Source: Thiohalocapsa sp964524185
Lineage (GTDB): Bacteria > Pseudomonadota > Gammaproteobacteria > Chromatiales > Chromatiaceae
DNA length: 13,309 nucleotides
Direction of reading: 5' to 3'
NCBI GenBank assembly: GCA_964524185.1
Contig: CAZGCI010000098.1
Location: 1 to 13,309 of the forward strand
Shown here: positions 4,866-11,100 of the stretch, piece after piece
Numbering within the stretch: the first letter of the stretch is position 1
How the letters are laid out: each line of letters begins with the position of its first letter
Notes under the pieces: generated by a model
What the model was told of the DNA's origin: nothing
What the model saw: only the letters and a program-made list of their open reading frames with translations
Database searches by the model: none
Made by a program: the position numbers and the translations under genes

Positions 4866-5093
4866 ATGACTGAGCGTTTCTCCCCATCGCGGCTGCGTGC
4901 CAATCTGTATCGGGTACTGGACCGCGTTCTCGAGTCGGGGCAGCCTGTCGAGGTCGAACGTCAGGGCCGTCGCCTACGCATTGTGGTCGAACGGTCAGCG
5001 AAGTTGGATCTGCTCACGCCCCACCCGGAGTACCTGAAGGGGGATGCGGAAGCGATGGTGCACATGGATTGGTCGCACGAGTGGCGCCCGTGA
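4866..5093 (+). CDS. Phd/YefM-like antitoxin
   Basis: A 75-residue protein starting MTERFSPSRLRANLYRVLDR. Residues 1-42, with VLESGQPVEVERQGRRLRIV, follow the Phd/YefM pattern of two helices, then a strand with ...V...R.G...R.V. The C-terminal part (HPEYLKGDAEAMVHMDWSHE) carries the D-W-S-H-E-W motif seen in antitoxins of this subgroup and probably contacts the toxin. The stop overlaps the following vapC start as GTGA, so the genes are translationally coupled. It is not closely similar to the duplicated Phd-type antitoxins at 1459 and 4085. The ATG at 4866 is 32 bp after the predicted -10 box; the ribosome site is weak. Confidence 0.85.
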   Translation: MTERFSPSRLRANLYRVLDRVLESGQPVEVERQGRRLRIVVERSAKLDLLTPHPEYLKGDAEAMVHMDWSHEWRP

Positions 5094-5470
5094 TCTACTT
5101 GGACACGCACGTGGTTGCGTGGCTGTATGCCCAAGGCGGCGCTGCGGTGCCCCAGGCGACCGCCCAGCTCATCGAAGCAAGCAGCGATATCCGGATTTCG
5201 CCGATGGTTCGGCTCGAGCTGCGGTATTTGTTCGAGATCGGGCGTGTCGGCGAGCCACCCATGCCCGTGTTGGATATGCTCGGCGCGGCGATAGGCCTGA
5301 CGGTCTGTACGGCGCCGTTTCCGGCCGTGGTGCGGGAGGCGGAAGCGCATGATTGGACCCGAGATCCCTTCGACCGGCTTATCGTGGCGCAGGCGTCTTT
5401 GTTCGATGCACCGCTCATCACCAAAGACGCCACGGTCCACGCCCATTACCGCCACGTGGTGTGGGATTGA
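5090..5470 (+). CDS. vapC: VapC PIN-domain toxin (third Phd-linked module)
   Basis: A 126-residue PIN-domain protein with start (M)IYLDTHVVAWLYAQGGAAV. The LDTHVVAW opening, E43 in MVRLELRYL, the DPFDRLIVAQA signature (D92/D95) and ITKDATV (D113) are the family's acidic active-site blocks. All are present, so an active RNase is expected. I chose GTG 5090 because it overlaps the antitoxin stop by four bases and puts IYLDTH at the N-terminus, as in homologues. A GTG at 5069 would add seven non-conserved residues. It forms a two-gene operon with the upstream Phd-like gene and ends about 40 bp before a complete hairpin repeat. Confidence 0.9.
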   Translation: MIYLDTHVVAWLYAQGGAAVPQATAQLIEASSDIRISPMVRLELRYLFEIGRVGEPPMPVLDMLGAAIGLTVCTAPFPAVVREAEAHDWTRDPFDRLIVAQASLFDAPLITKDATVHAHYRHVVWD

Positions 5471-5511
5471 GGATACGCAAGCACGCGAATGCCGAAGCGG
5501 GGCCCCAAAGC

Positions 5512-5594
5512 GGGGTCAGGTCTTGAAATGCAACAGTTTGGAGCTGGCGCCCTCTTTCGACCCTGTCGAATGTCGCATTTCAAGACCTGACCCC
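5512..5594 (+). repeat. Hairpin repeat, complete 83-bp copy
   Basis: Left arm 5512-5533 (GGGGTCAGGTCTTGAAATGC plus AA) and right arm 5573-5594 are reverse complements with one mismatch (TCGCATTTC instead of TTGCATTTC). The 39-bp centre (CAGTTTGGAGCTGGCGCC... TCGAATG) closely follows that at 3992-4074, in the same orientation. It lies between the convergent vapC (ends 5470) and coiled-coil gene (ends 5604), where it could also act as a bidirectional transcription barrier. Confidence 0.9.
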
Positions 5595-5603
5595 AGGGTT
5601 TGC

Positions 5604-5975
5604 TCAGGCATTCCAGAACTTGATTAGGGTGACCACCAGCCCGCCGACGCCGGCGGTGGTACCGAATGACCAGGTCATGAAGCGGTCCATGCGCCGCTGC
5701 AGCTCGCGGATGTCTTGCTGAACGCTCTCGAAGCGCTTGTCGACTTGCTCGAAGCGCGCTGCCATGTCCTGACGGAGCTCCAGGTGTCGCTGGTCCATCT
5801 GCGCAAAGCCTTCGCGCATCAGCTCGCGCTGGTGCCGGAGCTCTTCCTCGACGCGTACCATGCGCTCGCGCAGCTCGATCTCGTAGACCGCCGGCGGCTT
5901 GCCGAGGGATTGCTCCGCCAGCCACTGGCCAAGGTGGTCTTTGATGAACTGGATGTCTTCCTGCGCCAGTGCCAT
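5604..5975 (-). CDS. Tail-anchored coiled-coil protein
   Basis: A 123-residue protein starting MALAQEDIQFIKDHLGQWLA. Residues about 32-97 are highly charged with heptad-like spacing (VEEELRHQRELMREGFAQMD, then FEQVDKRFESVQQDI), predicting a long coiled coil. Residues about 100-119 (MTWSFGTTAGVGGLVVTLIK) are a single C-terminal transmembrane segment, leaving only a few residues outside. There is no signal peptide, so it is probably an inner-membrane tail-anchored protein with its coil in the cytoplasm. I recall similar proteins of variable coil length, often multicopy, in purple sulfur bacteria, but no function is known to me. Complete hairpin repeats flank it at 5512-5594 and 6005-6088, so it sits in the array as a one-gene module. 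Confidence 0.8.
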   Translation of the reverse strand: MALAQEDIQFIKDHLGQWLAEQSLGKPPAVYEIELRERMVRVEEELRHQRELMREGFAQMDQRHLELRQDMAARFEQVDKRFESVQQDIRELQRRMDRFMTWSFGTTAGVGGLVVTLIKFWNA

Positions 5976-6004
5976 GTCTGCTCTCGCGGCTTTGGCAGGA
6001 TGCT

Positions 6005-6088
6005 GGGGTCAGGTCTTGAAACGCCACACCTTGATGGAGGCCAGCCGACTGCGGCCGCGCCGAATATTGCATTTCAAGACCTGACCCC
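6005..6088 (+). repeat. Hairpin repeat, 84-bp copy upstream of RAYT
   Basis: Left arm from 6005 (GGGGTCAGGTCTTGAAACGC) and right arm 6067-6088 (TTGCATTTCAAGACCTGACC plus CC) pair with two mismatches at the inner end. The centre differs from the 3992 and 5512 copies, so this is a divergent family member. It lies between the divergently transcribed coiled-coil gene and the RAYT gene, ending about 30 bp before the transposase start. Confidence 0.85.
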
Positions 6089-6118
6089 GTTCTCCGTTCT
6101 CCTGCTATGCTTTGGGGC

Positions 6119-7012
6119 ATGGCGAGACCATTGCGCATTGAGCTGCCTGGCGGTGTTTATCACGTGACCGCGCGCGGGGATCGGCGTGAGCCGATTTATC
6201 TCGACGATGGGGATCGCGTCGCCTGGCTGAAGTTGCTCGGGGAGGTGTGTGAGCGACACAACTGGCGCTGTCACGGCTATTGCTTGATGGATAACCATTA
6301 TCATTTTGTGGTGGAGACGCCGGACGCGAATTTGTCCGCCGGCATGCGGCAACTGAACGGTGTCTATACGCAGTGGTTCAATCGCCGCCACGCGGTCAGT
6401 GGACATCTGTTCCAGGGTCGCTTCAAGGCGATCTTGGTGGATCGGGACGCCTATCTGATGGCGCTATCACGGTATGTCGTGCTCAATCCGGTGCGCGCCG
6501 GGCTGGCGACGCATGCCGAGGATTGGCCTTGGAGCAGCTACCGGGCGATGGTCGGCCAGGCGCCGGCGCCGGTGTGGCTGGAGACGGATTGGCTGCTCGC
6601 GCAATTCGGCCAGGAGCGGGCTCGAGCGCAGCAGCGGTTTGCGGATTTTGTCGCGGCCGGCGTCGGACAGCCGCCGGTGTGGGACGGGCTGCGGCATCAG
6701 GTGTTCTTGGGCGGCGAGGCGTTCGTCGAGCGCGTTACGCGCGCGCTGTCTGCCGATGCCCGGTCGCCGGAGGTGCCGCGTGGGCAGCGGCGCGCCGCCG
6801 CACCGGCACTGGCGGAGTTCGCGCAGCGCTATGCGCGGCGCGAGGCGATGGCACGAGCGTTCCTGACGGGCGCCTATACGCTGCAGGACATTGGCCGACA
6901 CTTCGGCGTGCACTACTCGACGGTGAGCCGCAACGTGCGACGCTGGAAGGACACGGGGTCAGCAGACGCAGATGTTGGAGGCGCGGCGGAAGTGCGTGAT
7001 TTCAAGACCTGA
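6119..7012 (+). CDS. REP-associated tyrosine transposase (RAYT, Y1/HUH)
   Basis: A 297-residue IS200-like (Y1_Tnp/COG1943) protein starting MARPLRIELPGGVYHVTARG. The HUH metal site is H60-Y-H62 in MDNHYHFVVETPDANLSAGM. The likely nucleophile is Y119 in ALSRYVVLNPVRAGL, followed by DWPWSSYRAM. Residues about 260-285 (YTLQDIGRHFGVHYSTVSRN) form a C-terminal helix-turn-helix. RAYTs nick and rejoin single-stranded DNA at REP hairpins; the cognate hairpins here are probably the 83-bp repeats. An ATG at 6107 adds four residues, but homologues begin at MARPLRIE. The open frame ends within the downstream repeat arm, so the last residues (DFKT) and the stop are repeat-encoded. All catalytic residues are present, so it may be active. 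Confidence 0.92.
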   Translation: MARPLRIELPGGVYHVTARGDRREPIYLDDGDRVAWLKLLGEVCERHNWRCHGYCLMDNHYHFVVETPDANLSAGMRQLNGVYTQWFNRRHAVSGHLFQGRFKAILVDRDAYLMALSRYVVLNPVRAGLATHAEDWPWSSYRAMVGQAPAPVWLETDWLLAQFGQERARAQQRFADFVAAGVGQPPVWDGLRHQVFLGGEAFVERVTRALSADARSPEVPRGQRRAAAPALAEFAQRYARREAMARAFLTGAYTLQDIGRHFGVHYSTVSRNVRRWKDTGSADADVGGAAEVRDFKT

Positions 7013-7016
7013 CCCC
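6955..7016 (+). repeat. Shortened hairpin repeat overlapping RAYT 3' end
   Basis: GGGGTCA at 6955-6961 and ATTTCAAGACCTGACCCC at 6999-7016 are the outer parts of a hairpin-repeat pair, 62 bp overall with an eroded left arm. Both arms are inside the transposase reading frame except the last four bases, and TGA at 7010-7012 supplies the stop codon. This is the rightmost repeat of the family in the window. Confidence 0.75.
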
Positions 7017-7026
7017 ACGGTGGGGG

Positions 7027-7776
7027 TTAGCTGCCGTCGCAGGCGGGGACGGGGCCGGGGCAGTCGCCGCCGCGGCGGCAGAAGTCGAAGCAGGTGACGA
7101 GGCGGCCTTCGAAGCTGGCGTCGACGCTGACGTCGGAGCCGCCGTTTTTGACGTCGAAGCCGGGCTGTGTCGCTGGGGATTGGCCGACGATCTGGATAAC
7201 CTCGGCGGGGTACTGGATGTCGAGCGTGACGCGCATGGGGTAGTAGCCGTCCAGGAAGCGGCGCATGTAGGGCCCGTTGCGCAGGCGGTAGTGGCCGTCG
7301 CCCAGGTCGCGCAGGGCCTGGCTCTCTGCGCGGATGCAGAGGACGGCGTCGCGGCCGACGTCCTCGAGCTGCACCGTGTCGCCCTCGACCCAGGCGCGGG
7401 CGATGTTTTGGCTGGATTCGATGGCGAGGTTGCGGATGCCGCCGGCACGGAAGACGATCTGCGCGGCGGGGACCGCGTCGATATTCTCGTGACACTGCTC
7501 GAGGGTGACCCAGCCGCCGTCGAGGCTGTCGGCGGTGATGCGGATGCGGTTGAGGTGGGCATGCTCGCCGTCGGTGTCTGCGGCGGAGAGGAAGCGCAGC
7601 TCGCCGTCGCTGATGGCGGCGACCCGGGTCATGACATCGAGCTCATCGGCCCAGTCGGGCCAGTCGTCTTCGGCGTCTGCACGGGCCGCTTGCCCCGTCA
7701 GCCAGAGCGGCAGTAACAACACCAGCGGCAGGAGCGCCACGCTGCGGCGGCGCGAGGATCGGAGTCGCTGAACCAT
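7027..7776 (-). CDS. Exported protein of unknown function
   Basis: I do not recognise this 249-residue protein. The N-terminus (MVQRLRSSRRRSVALLPLVL, then LLPLWLTGQAARA) is a clear Sec signal peptide: basic, hydrophobic, with AxA cleavage near residues 31-33. The mature part is acidic and probably beta-rich (HLNRIRITADSLDGGWVTLE and YPMRVTLDIQYPAEVIQIVG). It has six cysteines, four clustered at the C-terminus (CFDFC, then GDC and PAC), consistent with disulfides in the periplasm. The ATG at 7776 is preceded by AGGGGG at good spacing. An upstream in-frame ATG at 7836 would bury the signal peptide and is unlikely. It ends 10 bp from the last hairpin repeat and is the first gene of the apparently stable right half. 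Confidence 0.75.
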   Translation of the reverse strand: MVQRLRSSRRRSVALLPLVLLLPLWLTGQAARADAEDDWPDWADELDVMTRVAAISDGELRFLSAADTDGEHAHLNRIRITADSLDGGWVTLEQCHENIDAVPAAQIVFRAGGIRNLAIESSQNIARAWVEGDTVQLEDVGRDAVLCIRAESQALRDLGDGHYRLRNGPYMRRFLDGYYPMRVTLDIQYPAEVIQIVGQSPATQPGFDVKNGGSDVSVDASFEGRLVTCFDFCRRGGDCPGPVPACDGS

Positions 7777-7884
7777 GGTTCCCCCTGTTGGAGTCGGCTG
7801 GGTCTCGGTGGTTGTCTTGGGCCGCGCCCAGGGCACGCCCCTTGGAACCTTGCCGCAGTGGTGACGCAGGCGCGGCTGGTGGCT

Positions 7885-7968
7885 TCACTTGGCCTTGCGT
7901 CTGGGACAGCTTTTACACTGCTTGTCCTTTTTATATTTCTCGCAACACTTGTCCTTTTTCTTTGCCAT
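7885..7968 (-). CDS. 27-residue Cys/Lys-rich mini-protein
   Basis: From the ATG at 7968 the frame reads MAKKKDKCCEKYKKDKQCKS and then CPRRKAK: 27 residues with four cysteines and about half basic residues. I recall very short conserved proteins of this CCEKYKKKGK.C..CP type in several proteobacteria, of unknown function. The CC...C..C spacing could bind a metal or an iron-sulfur unit, which is inference. A longer reading from 8070 would run through a perfect palindrome and a low-complexity stretch, so the short start is preferred. No strong ribosome site is visible. It lies between ftnA and the exported protein, all leftward. Confidence 0.6.
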   Translation of the reverse strand: MAKKKDKCCEKYKKDKQCKSCPRRKAK

Positions 7969-8054
7969 GAGGCGGCATGCGGGTGTCGGGTTGGTGGGTC
8001 GAGCCGGCGGCTGCGGTGTGCTGCGGTCGGCCGCCGGGCCCTGTGATCTGACTG

Positions 8055-8076
8055 GGGCGATTGCGCGCAATCGCCC
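8055..8076 (-). terminator. Perfect 22-bp palindrome after ftnA
   Basis: GGGCGATTGCGCGCAATCGC plus CC is fully self-complementary and starts 12 bp beyond the ftnA stop. A strong GC-rich hairpin here could end ftnA transcription or stabilise its mRNA 3' end. No T-run follows on the transcribed strand, so it is not a classical intrinsic terminator, and a protein-binding site is possible. Confidence 0.45.
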
Positions 8077-8088
8077 GGGGCGTTGCCG

Positions 8089-8616
8089 TTAGGCGCCGGC
8101 GTCGACCGCGGCTGCTTGACCCATGCCCTTGGCCGCGGCGCCGAGCTCGTTGTCGATCATGAGGAGGCCCTGGCCCTTGTCGCCGAAGAGCTGCAGCCGG
8201 CCGATGATGTCGTTGACGGTCGCCTCCTCTTCGATCTGCTCGGTGACGAACCAATGCAGGAAGATGTTGGTGGCGTGGTCCTTCTCGGACAGCGCCTGGT
8301 CCACCAACCCGTTGATGGCGGCCGTGACCTCGCGCTCGTGTGCCAAGGTCTCTTCGAAGATGGCGAGCACCCCATCGGGCGCCACCGGCGGCGCCGATAC
8401 CGAGGCCAGCTCGACCTTGGCGTCTTGGTCTAGCAGGTAGCGGTACATCTTCAGGGCGTGGGACATCTCCTCGGTGTGCTTGGCCATGAACCAGGCGGAG
8501 GTGCCCTTGAGGTTGGCGCGCTCGCAATGCGCGGAGAGGGCGAGGTAGAGGTAGGCCGAGTACAGCTCGCGGTTGATCTGCTCGTTCATCCGCATGCGCA
8601 TGGCGTCGGAAATCAT
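8089..8616 (-). CDS. ftnA: Bacterial non-haem ferritin
   Basis: A 175-residue ferritin starting MISDAMRMRMNEQINRELYS. It is a four-helix-bundle iron-storage protein that oxidises Fe(II) and stores ferric mineral in a 24-subunit cytoplasmic shell. The ferroxidase ligands match E. coli FtnA in number and position: E17, E50 and H53 (HTEEMSHA), E94 (LAHEREV), Q127 and E130 (TEQIEEE). E49, E126 and E129 of the third metal site are also present. There is no haem-ligand Met in the bacterioferritin context. Length is normal for the family. The ATG at 8616 has GGAG 8 nt upstream. Downstream on the same strand are the 27-residue Cys-rich gene and the exported protein. No obvious Fur box was recognised upstream. 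Confidence 0.95.
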   Translation of the reverse strand: MISDAMRMRMNEQINRELYSAYLYLALSAHCERANLKGTSAWFMAKHTEEMSHALKMYRYLLDQDAKVELASVSAPPVAPDGVLAIFEETLAHEREVTAAINGLVDQALSEKDHATNIFLHWFVTEQIEEEATVNDIIGRLQLFGDKGQGLLMIDNELGAAAKGMGQAAAVDAGA

Positions 8617-8914
8617 AGCGACAGCTCCGGGGTTGTTCGTCAGGGGGCGGTGGGGGCGAGACGGGTAGGATGGGCGCCGCGCTGGTGTGGCGGCACGGCT
8701 GACACCCTGATGCAGCAGATGTTGACGATATCATGAGCCATTTCAACCCGACGGCCATCGATCTTAAGTCAGCGGCTGGGAGCTCGGGGCTCGGGACTCG
8801 ATTGCTTGACCGCACCAGGTGTTTGCAGGTGCGTCAAATGCCCAACGCGGCGTCGTGTCCCAGGGCTGGCAGGGGGATAGGGCCGAGGCGCAACGGCAGA
8901 CGTCAGGGCCCTTC

Positions 8915-8977
8915 GTGCGCACGCTTCGCGCGCACACCCTACGCCGTGCCCCGGCTTTTTGAGCAGTAACTCGCCCC
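8915..8977 (+). repeat. 63-bp direct repeat, copy 1
   Basis: It begins GTGCGCACGCTTCGCGCGCA and continues CACCCTACGCCGTG, ending AGTAACTCGCCCC. The copy at 9061-9123 matches it with about ten substitutions and no indels. Part of it recurs inverted at 8999-9015 (CCGCCGTAGGGTGTGCG), so the pieces can also form hairpins. A similar fragment occurs at 1291-1309. Confidence 0.75.
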
Positions 8978-9060
8978 CGACGTGAGCCGCTGGCTGACCG
9001 CCGTAGGGTGTGCGACCGCCAGGTTGCGCACCGTTCCCGCCGGCGCCCGCAGGGCCTGCG

Positions 9061-9123
9061 GTGCGCACGCTGCGCGCGCACACCCTACGCCGTGACCAGG
9101 CTTGTTGGGCAGTGACTCGCCCC
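9061..9123 (+). repeat. 63-bp direct repeat, copy 2
   Basis: This is the second copy of the 8915-8977 element, beginning GTGCGCACGCTGCGCGCGCA and ending AGTGACTCGCCCC. It is 146 bp downstream in the same orientation. The GTGCGCACGCTGCGCGCGCAC part is nearly self-complementary. Confidence 0.75.
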
Positions 9124-9228
9124 TGTCATAAGCCCCTGATTAAAGGTAAAAAGAGTAGTTGACCGCTTCAGGGTATTTTGACGTCTCTGTGCGGTCTGCG
9201 ATTGTGGCGTGCTCGGCACGTCAGCCAC

Positions 9229-9254
9229 TGGGTGAGCCGCGCTACGCTCGCCCA
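9229..9254 (+). repeat. Small inverted repeat
   Basis: TGGGTGAGC (9229-9237) and GCTCGCCCA (9246-9254) pair with one G-U and enclose an 8-base loop. The palindrome GCCCCGCGGGGC follows at 9274-9285. There is no T-run, so termination is not supported. They look like further dispersed palindromic sequences. Confidence 0.4.
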
Positions 9255-9412
9255 ATGACATCCACTAGGGCCCGCCCCGCGGGGCGCCTGGCAGCTGACA
9301 ACGCCTCGCAAGAGAGCGACTATGCCTCGTCGTTGTGCCTGGCCAGCCTGTATGAGATCAGGCCCGCGGGACGCACCAGGAGACCGCCCAACTACGCTTT
9401 TTAGGTTAAACA

Positions 9413-10861
9413 GTGCCTGACTCGAACCCAGCCCCGCCCACCCCACCGCGTGCTCCGCTGCGGGTGGCCGTTGCCGGTGCCAGTGGCTTTATTGGGACTG
9501 CGCTGTTGCCGGCGCTGGCTGCCCGCGCTGAGGTGGTGGCGTTGACGCGCTCGCCGGCGCGGGCGGCGACGCCGTCGGATCTGCCCGGCCTGTGCTGGCG
9601 ACAGTGCGACCTCTTTTCGGCGTCCGCAGTGACGGCGGCACTGGCCGGTGTCGATGTTGCGGTGTACCTGGTGCATTCGCTGGCGCCCTCATCGCGGTTG
9701 ACGCAGGCCAGGCCCCGCGACATGGATCTGGTGCTGGCGGACAACTTTGCGCAGGCGGCCGCGGCGAACGGGGTCCGACAGATCATCTTCGTCAGCGGCG
9801 TGATGCCGCAGAGCTTCCGCTTCTCGCCCCTGCTGTGGAGCCGGCGCGAGGTGGAGCTGGTGCTCGGCTCCCGCGGCACCCCGGTGACGGCGCTGCGGGC
9901 GAGCCTGGTGGTGGGCCCGGGCGGTACCGGGCCCGAGCTGCTGCTGGATCTGGTGCGCCGCCTGCCGGTGCTGGCGCTGCCGCCGTCGGCGAGCTCCCTG
10001 ACCCGCCCCATTGCGCTGCCGGACCTGGTGCGCGCCATCCTCCACTGCCTAGGTCGGCCGGAGACCTATGCGGGCCCCTTCGACGTCGGCGGCGCCGAGG
10101 CCCTGAGCTATGAGCAGATGCTGCGCGACAGCGCCCGGGTGCTCGGCCTGAAGCGCCTGTTTGTGCGCCTGCCCGTCCTGCCCAACCGCCTGGCGGCCCT
10201 CACCGCCCGGCTGGTGAGCGGCGCGCCGGCGCAGATGGTGGGCGCCATCGTCGAGAGTCTGCCGCAGGACACCGCCATGCAGGACAATCCGCTCCAGCAG
10301 GCGATCGCGCCGGACGCCATGGGCTTTGCGGAGGCGTTGGCGGCCTGCATCGACCCCGCCACACGGCGGCTCAAGCCCAACCCCCGCCGGCACATTCGCG
10401 ATGCCGATGCCCACGTGATGCGCGAGCAGTCTCTGGTGCGCTCCATCCAGCGCGTGATCCTGCCGCCGGGCCAGACGGCGGCTTGGGTGGCCGGGAATTA
10501 CTTTCGCTGGCTCGGCGAGTGCTGTTGGCCGCTGGTGCGCTCGCGCGTCGACGCCGCGCATCATGTGGAGGTCTGGACCCGCATCGTGCCCCTCAGGCTG
10601 CTGACCCTGACCCACCAGCCCGACGCGAGCACCGCGGAGCGCCAGGTCTACGCCATCAGCGGCGGCCTGCTCGCCCGGCGTCAGTCCGCGGGCCACCCGC
10701 GCTTCGAGTTCCAGACCCTGCTGGACGGCCGCTACACCATGACCGCCATCCACGACTACGCCCCCGCCCTGCCCTGGTATGTCTACAGCCTGACCCAGGC
10801 GCTGGGCCACCTCCTGGTGATGCGCCGCTACCAGGCACGCTTGGCACGGCTCGCGCGCTGA
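9413..10861 (+). CDS. Atypical SDR / NAD(P)-binding epimerase-like protein
   Basis: A 482-residue protein. Residues about 16-40 (LRVAVAGASGFIGTALLPAL) are the Rossmann nucleotide-binding loop with G22-x-x-G25-x-x-G28. D83VAVYLVHSL and QIIFVSGVMP follow the pattern of atypical/extended short-chain dehydrogenases (YbjT/NmrA-like). The classical YxxxK catalytic pair is not evident, so it may bind NAD(P) without being a standard oxidoreductase. The C-terminal about 150 residues (from SIQRVILPPG, with VEVWTRIVPLRLLTL and LPWYVYSLTQALGHLLVMRR) form a second domain whose position resembles DUF2867 in YbjT-type proteins; I am not certain of that match. The start is GTG 9413 with TAGG upstream. It is monocistronic and convergent with the following gene. 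Confidence 0.75.
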   Translation: MPDSNPAPPTPPRAPLRVAVAGASGFIGTALLPALAARAEVVALTRSPARAATPSDLPGLCWRQCDLFSASAVTAALAGVDVAVYLVHSLAPSSRLTQARPRDMDLVLADNFAQAAAANGVRQIIFVSGVMPQSFRFSPLLWSRREVELVLGSRGTPVTALRASLVVGPGGTGPELLLDLVRRLPVLALPPSASSLTRPIALPDLVRAILHCLGRPETYAGPFDVGGAEALSYEQMLRDSARVLGLKRLFVRLPVLPNRLAALTARLVSGAPAQMVGAIVESLPQDTAMQDNPLQQAIAPDAMGFAEALAACIDPATRRLKPNPRRHIRDADAHVMREQSLVRSIQRVILPPGQTAAWVAGNYFRWLGECCWPLVRSRVDAAHHVEVWTRIVPLRLLTLTHQPDASTAERQVYAISGGLLARRQSAGHPRFEFQTLLDGRYTMTAIHDYAPALPWYVYSLTQALGHLLVMRRYQARLARLAR

Positions 10862-10950
10862 GGTGGGGCGTGGCACACCTAAAAGCGTCAGGCGACGCGT
10901 CAGACCGACGAGCGACTCAGGCGCGGGAACGTTAGGGGGCGGACACTGGA

Positions 10951-11025
10951 CAGGGCCGAGGGCCGAGGAACGGACGCACACGCCAGCGTCAGGCGGCACT
11001 CCTTCGCCCTTGGCCCTCGGCCCTG
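10951..11025. terminator. Inverted repeat between convergent genes
   Basis: CAGGGCCGAGGGCC (10951-10964) and GGCCCTCGGCCCTG (11012-11025) are perfect 14-bp reverse complements with a 47-bp loop. They lie between genes that face each other, where a bidirectional terminator is expected. There is no T-run, so this may instead be another dispersed palindromic element. A GCGTCAGGCG motif also occurs twice here (10885-10894, 10986-10995). Confidence 0.4.
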
Positions 11026-11100
11026 GCCGCCGTGACACAAACGCGCGCCCCGCCAACTCGAGGCCTCGGCAAATCGTTGGAGCCGGCGCGCAAACCCGCC

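Larger units (their letters stand above)
8617..9412. other. 796-bp non-coding, repeat-bearing region
   Basis: This lies between divergent ftnA and the SDR-like gene and should hold both promoters. Seen inside are two direct copies of a 63-bp repeat (8915-8977 and 9061-9123), an inverted fragment of it (8999-9015), a hairpin at 9229-9254 and a GCCCCGCGGGGC palindrome at 9274-9285. Open frames here overlap the repeats and show no protein-like features. An A-rich stretch (about 9140-9155) is the only AT-rich patch. Confidence 0.55.

Noticed and set aside
1372..7016. A true integron cassette array
   Set aside because: No IntI or attI is present, genes lie in both orientations, and the arms do not show attC core sites (GTTRRRY). 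Only the analogy is kept.
7969..8070. Longer 61-residue version of the Cys-rich mini-protein
   Set aside because: The extra residues come from a perfect palindrome and a Pro-rich stretch, while the Cys/Lys motif begins directly at the ATG at 7968.
8733..8969. 78-codon open frame starting MSHFNPTAIDLKSAAG
   Set aside because: It runs into the 63-bp repeat and has no family resemblance after the first residues, so it is more likely chance or decayed sequence.
9174..9179. Promoter TTGACC...TATTTT for the SDR gene
   Set aside because: The spacing is only 9 bp and the site is more than 200 bp from the GTG start.
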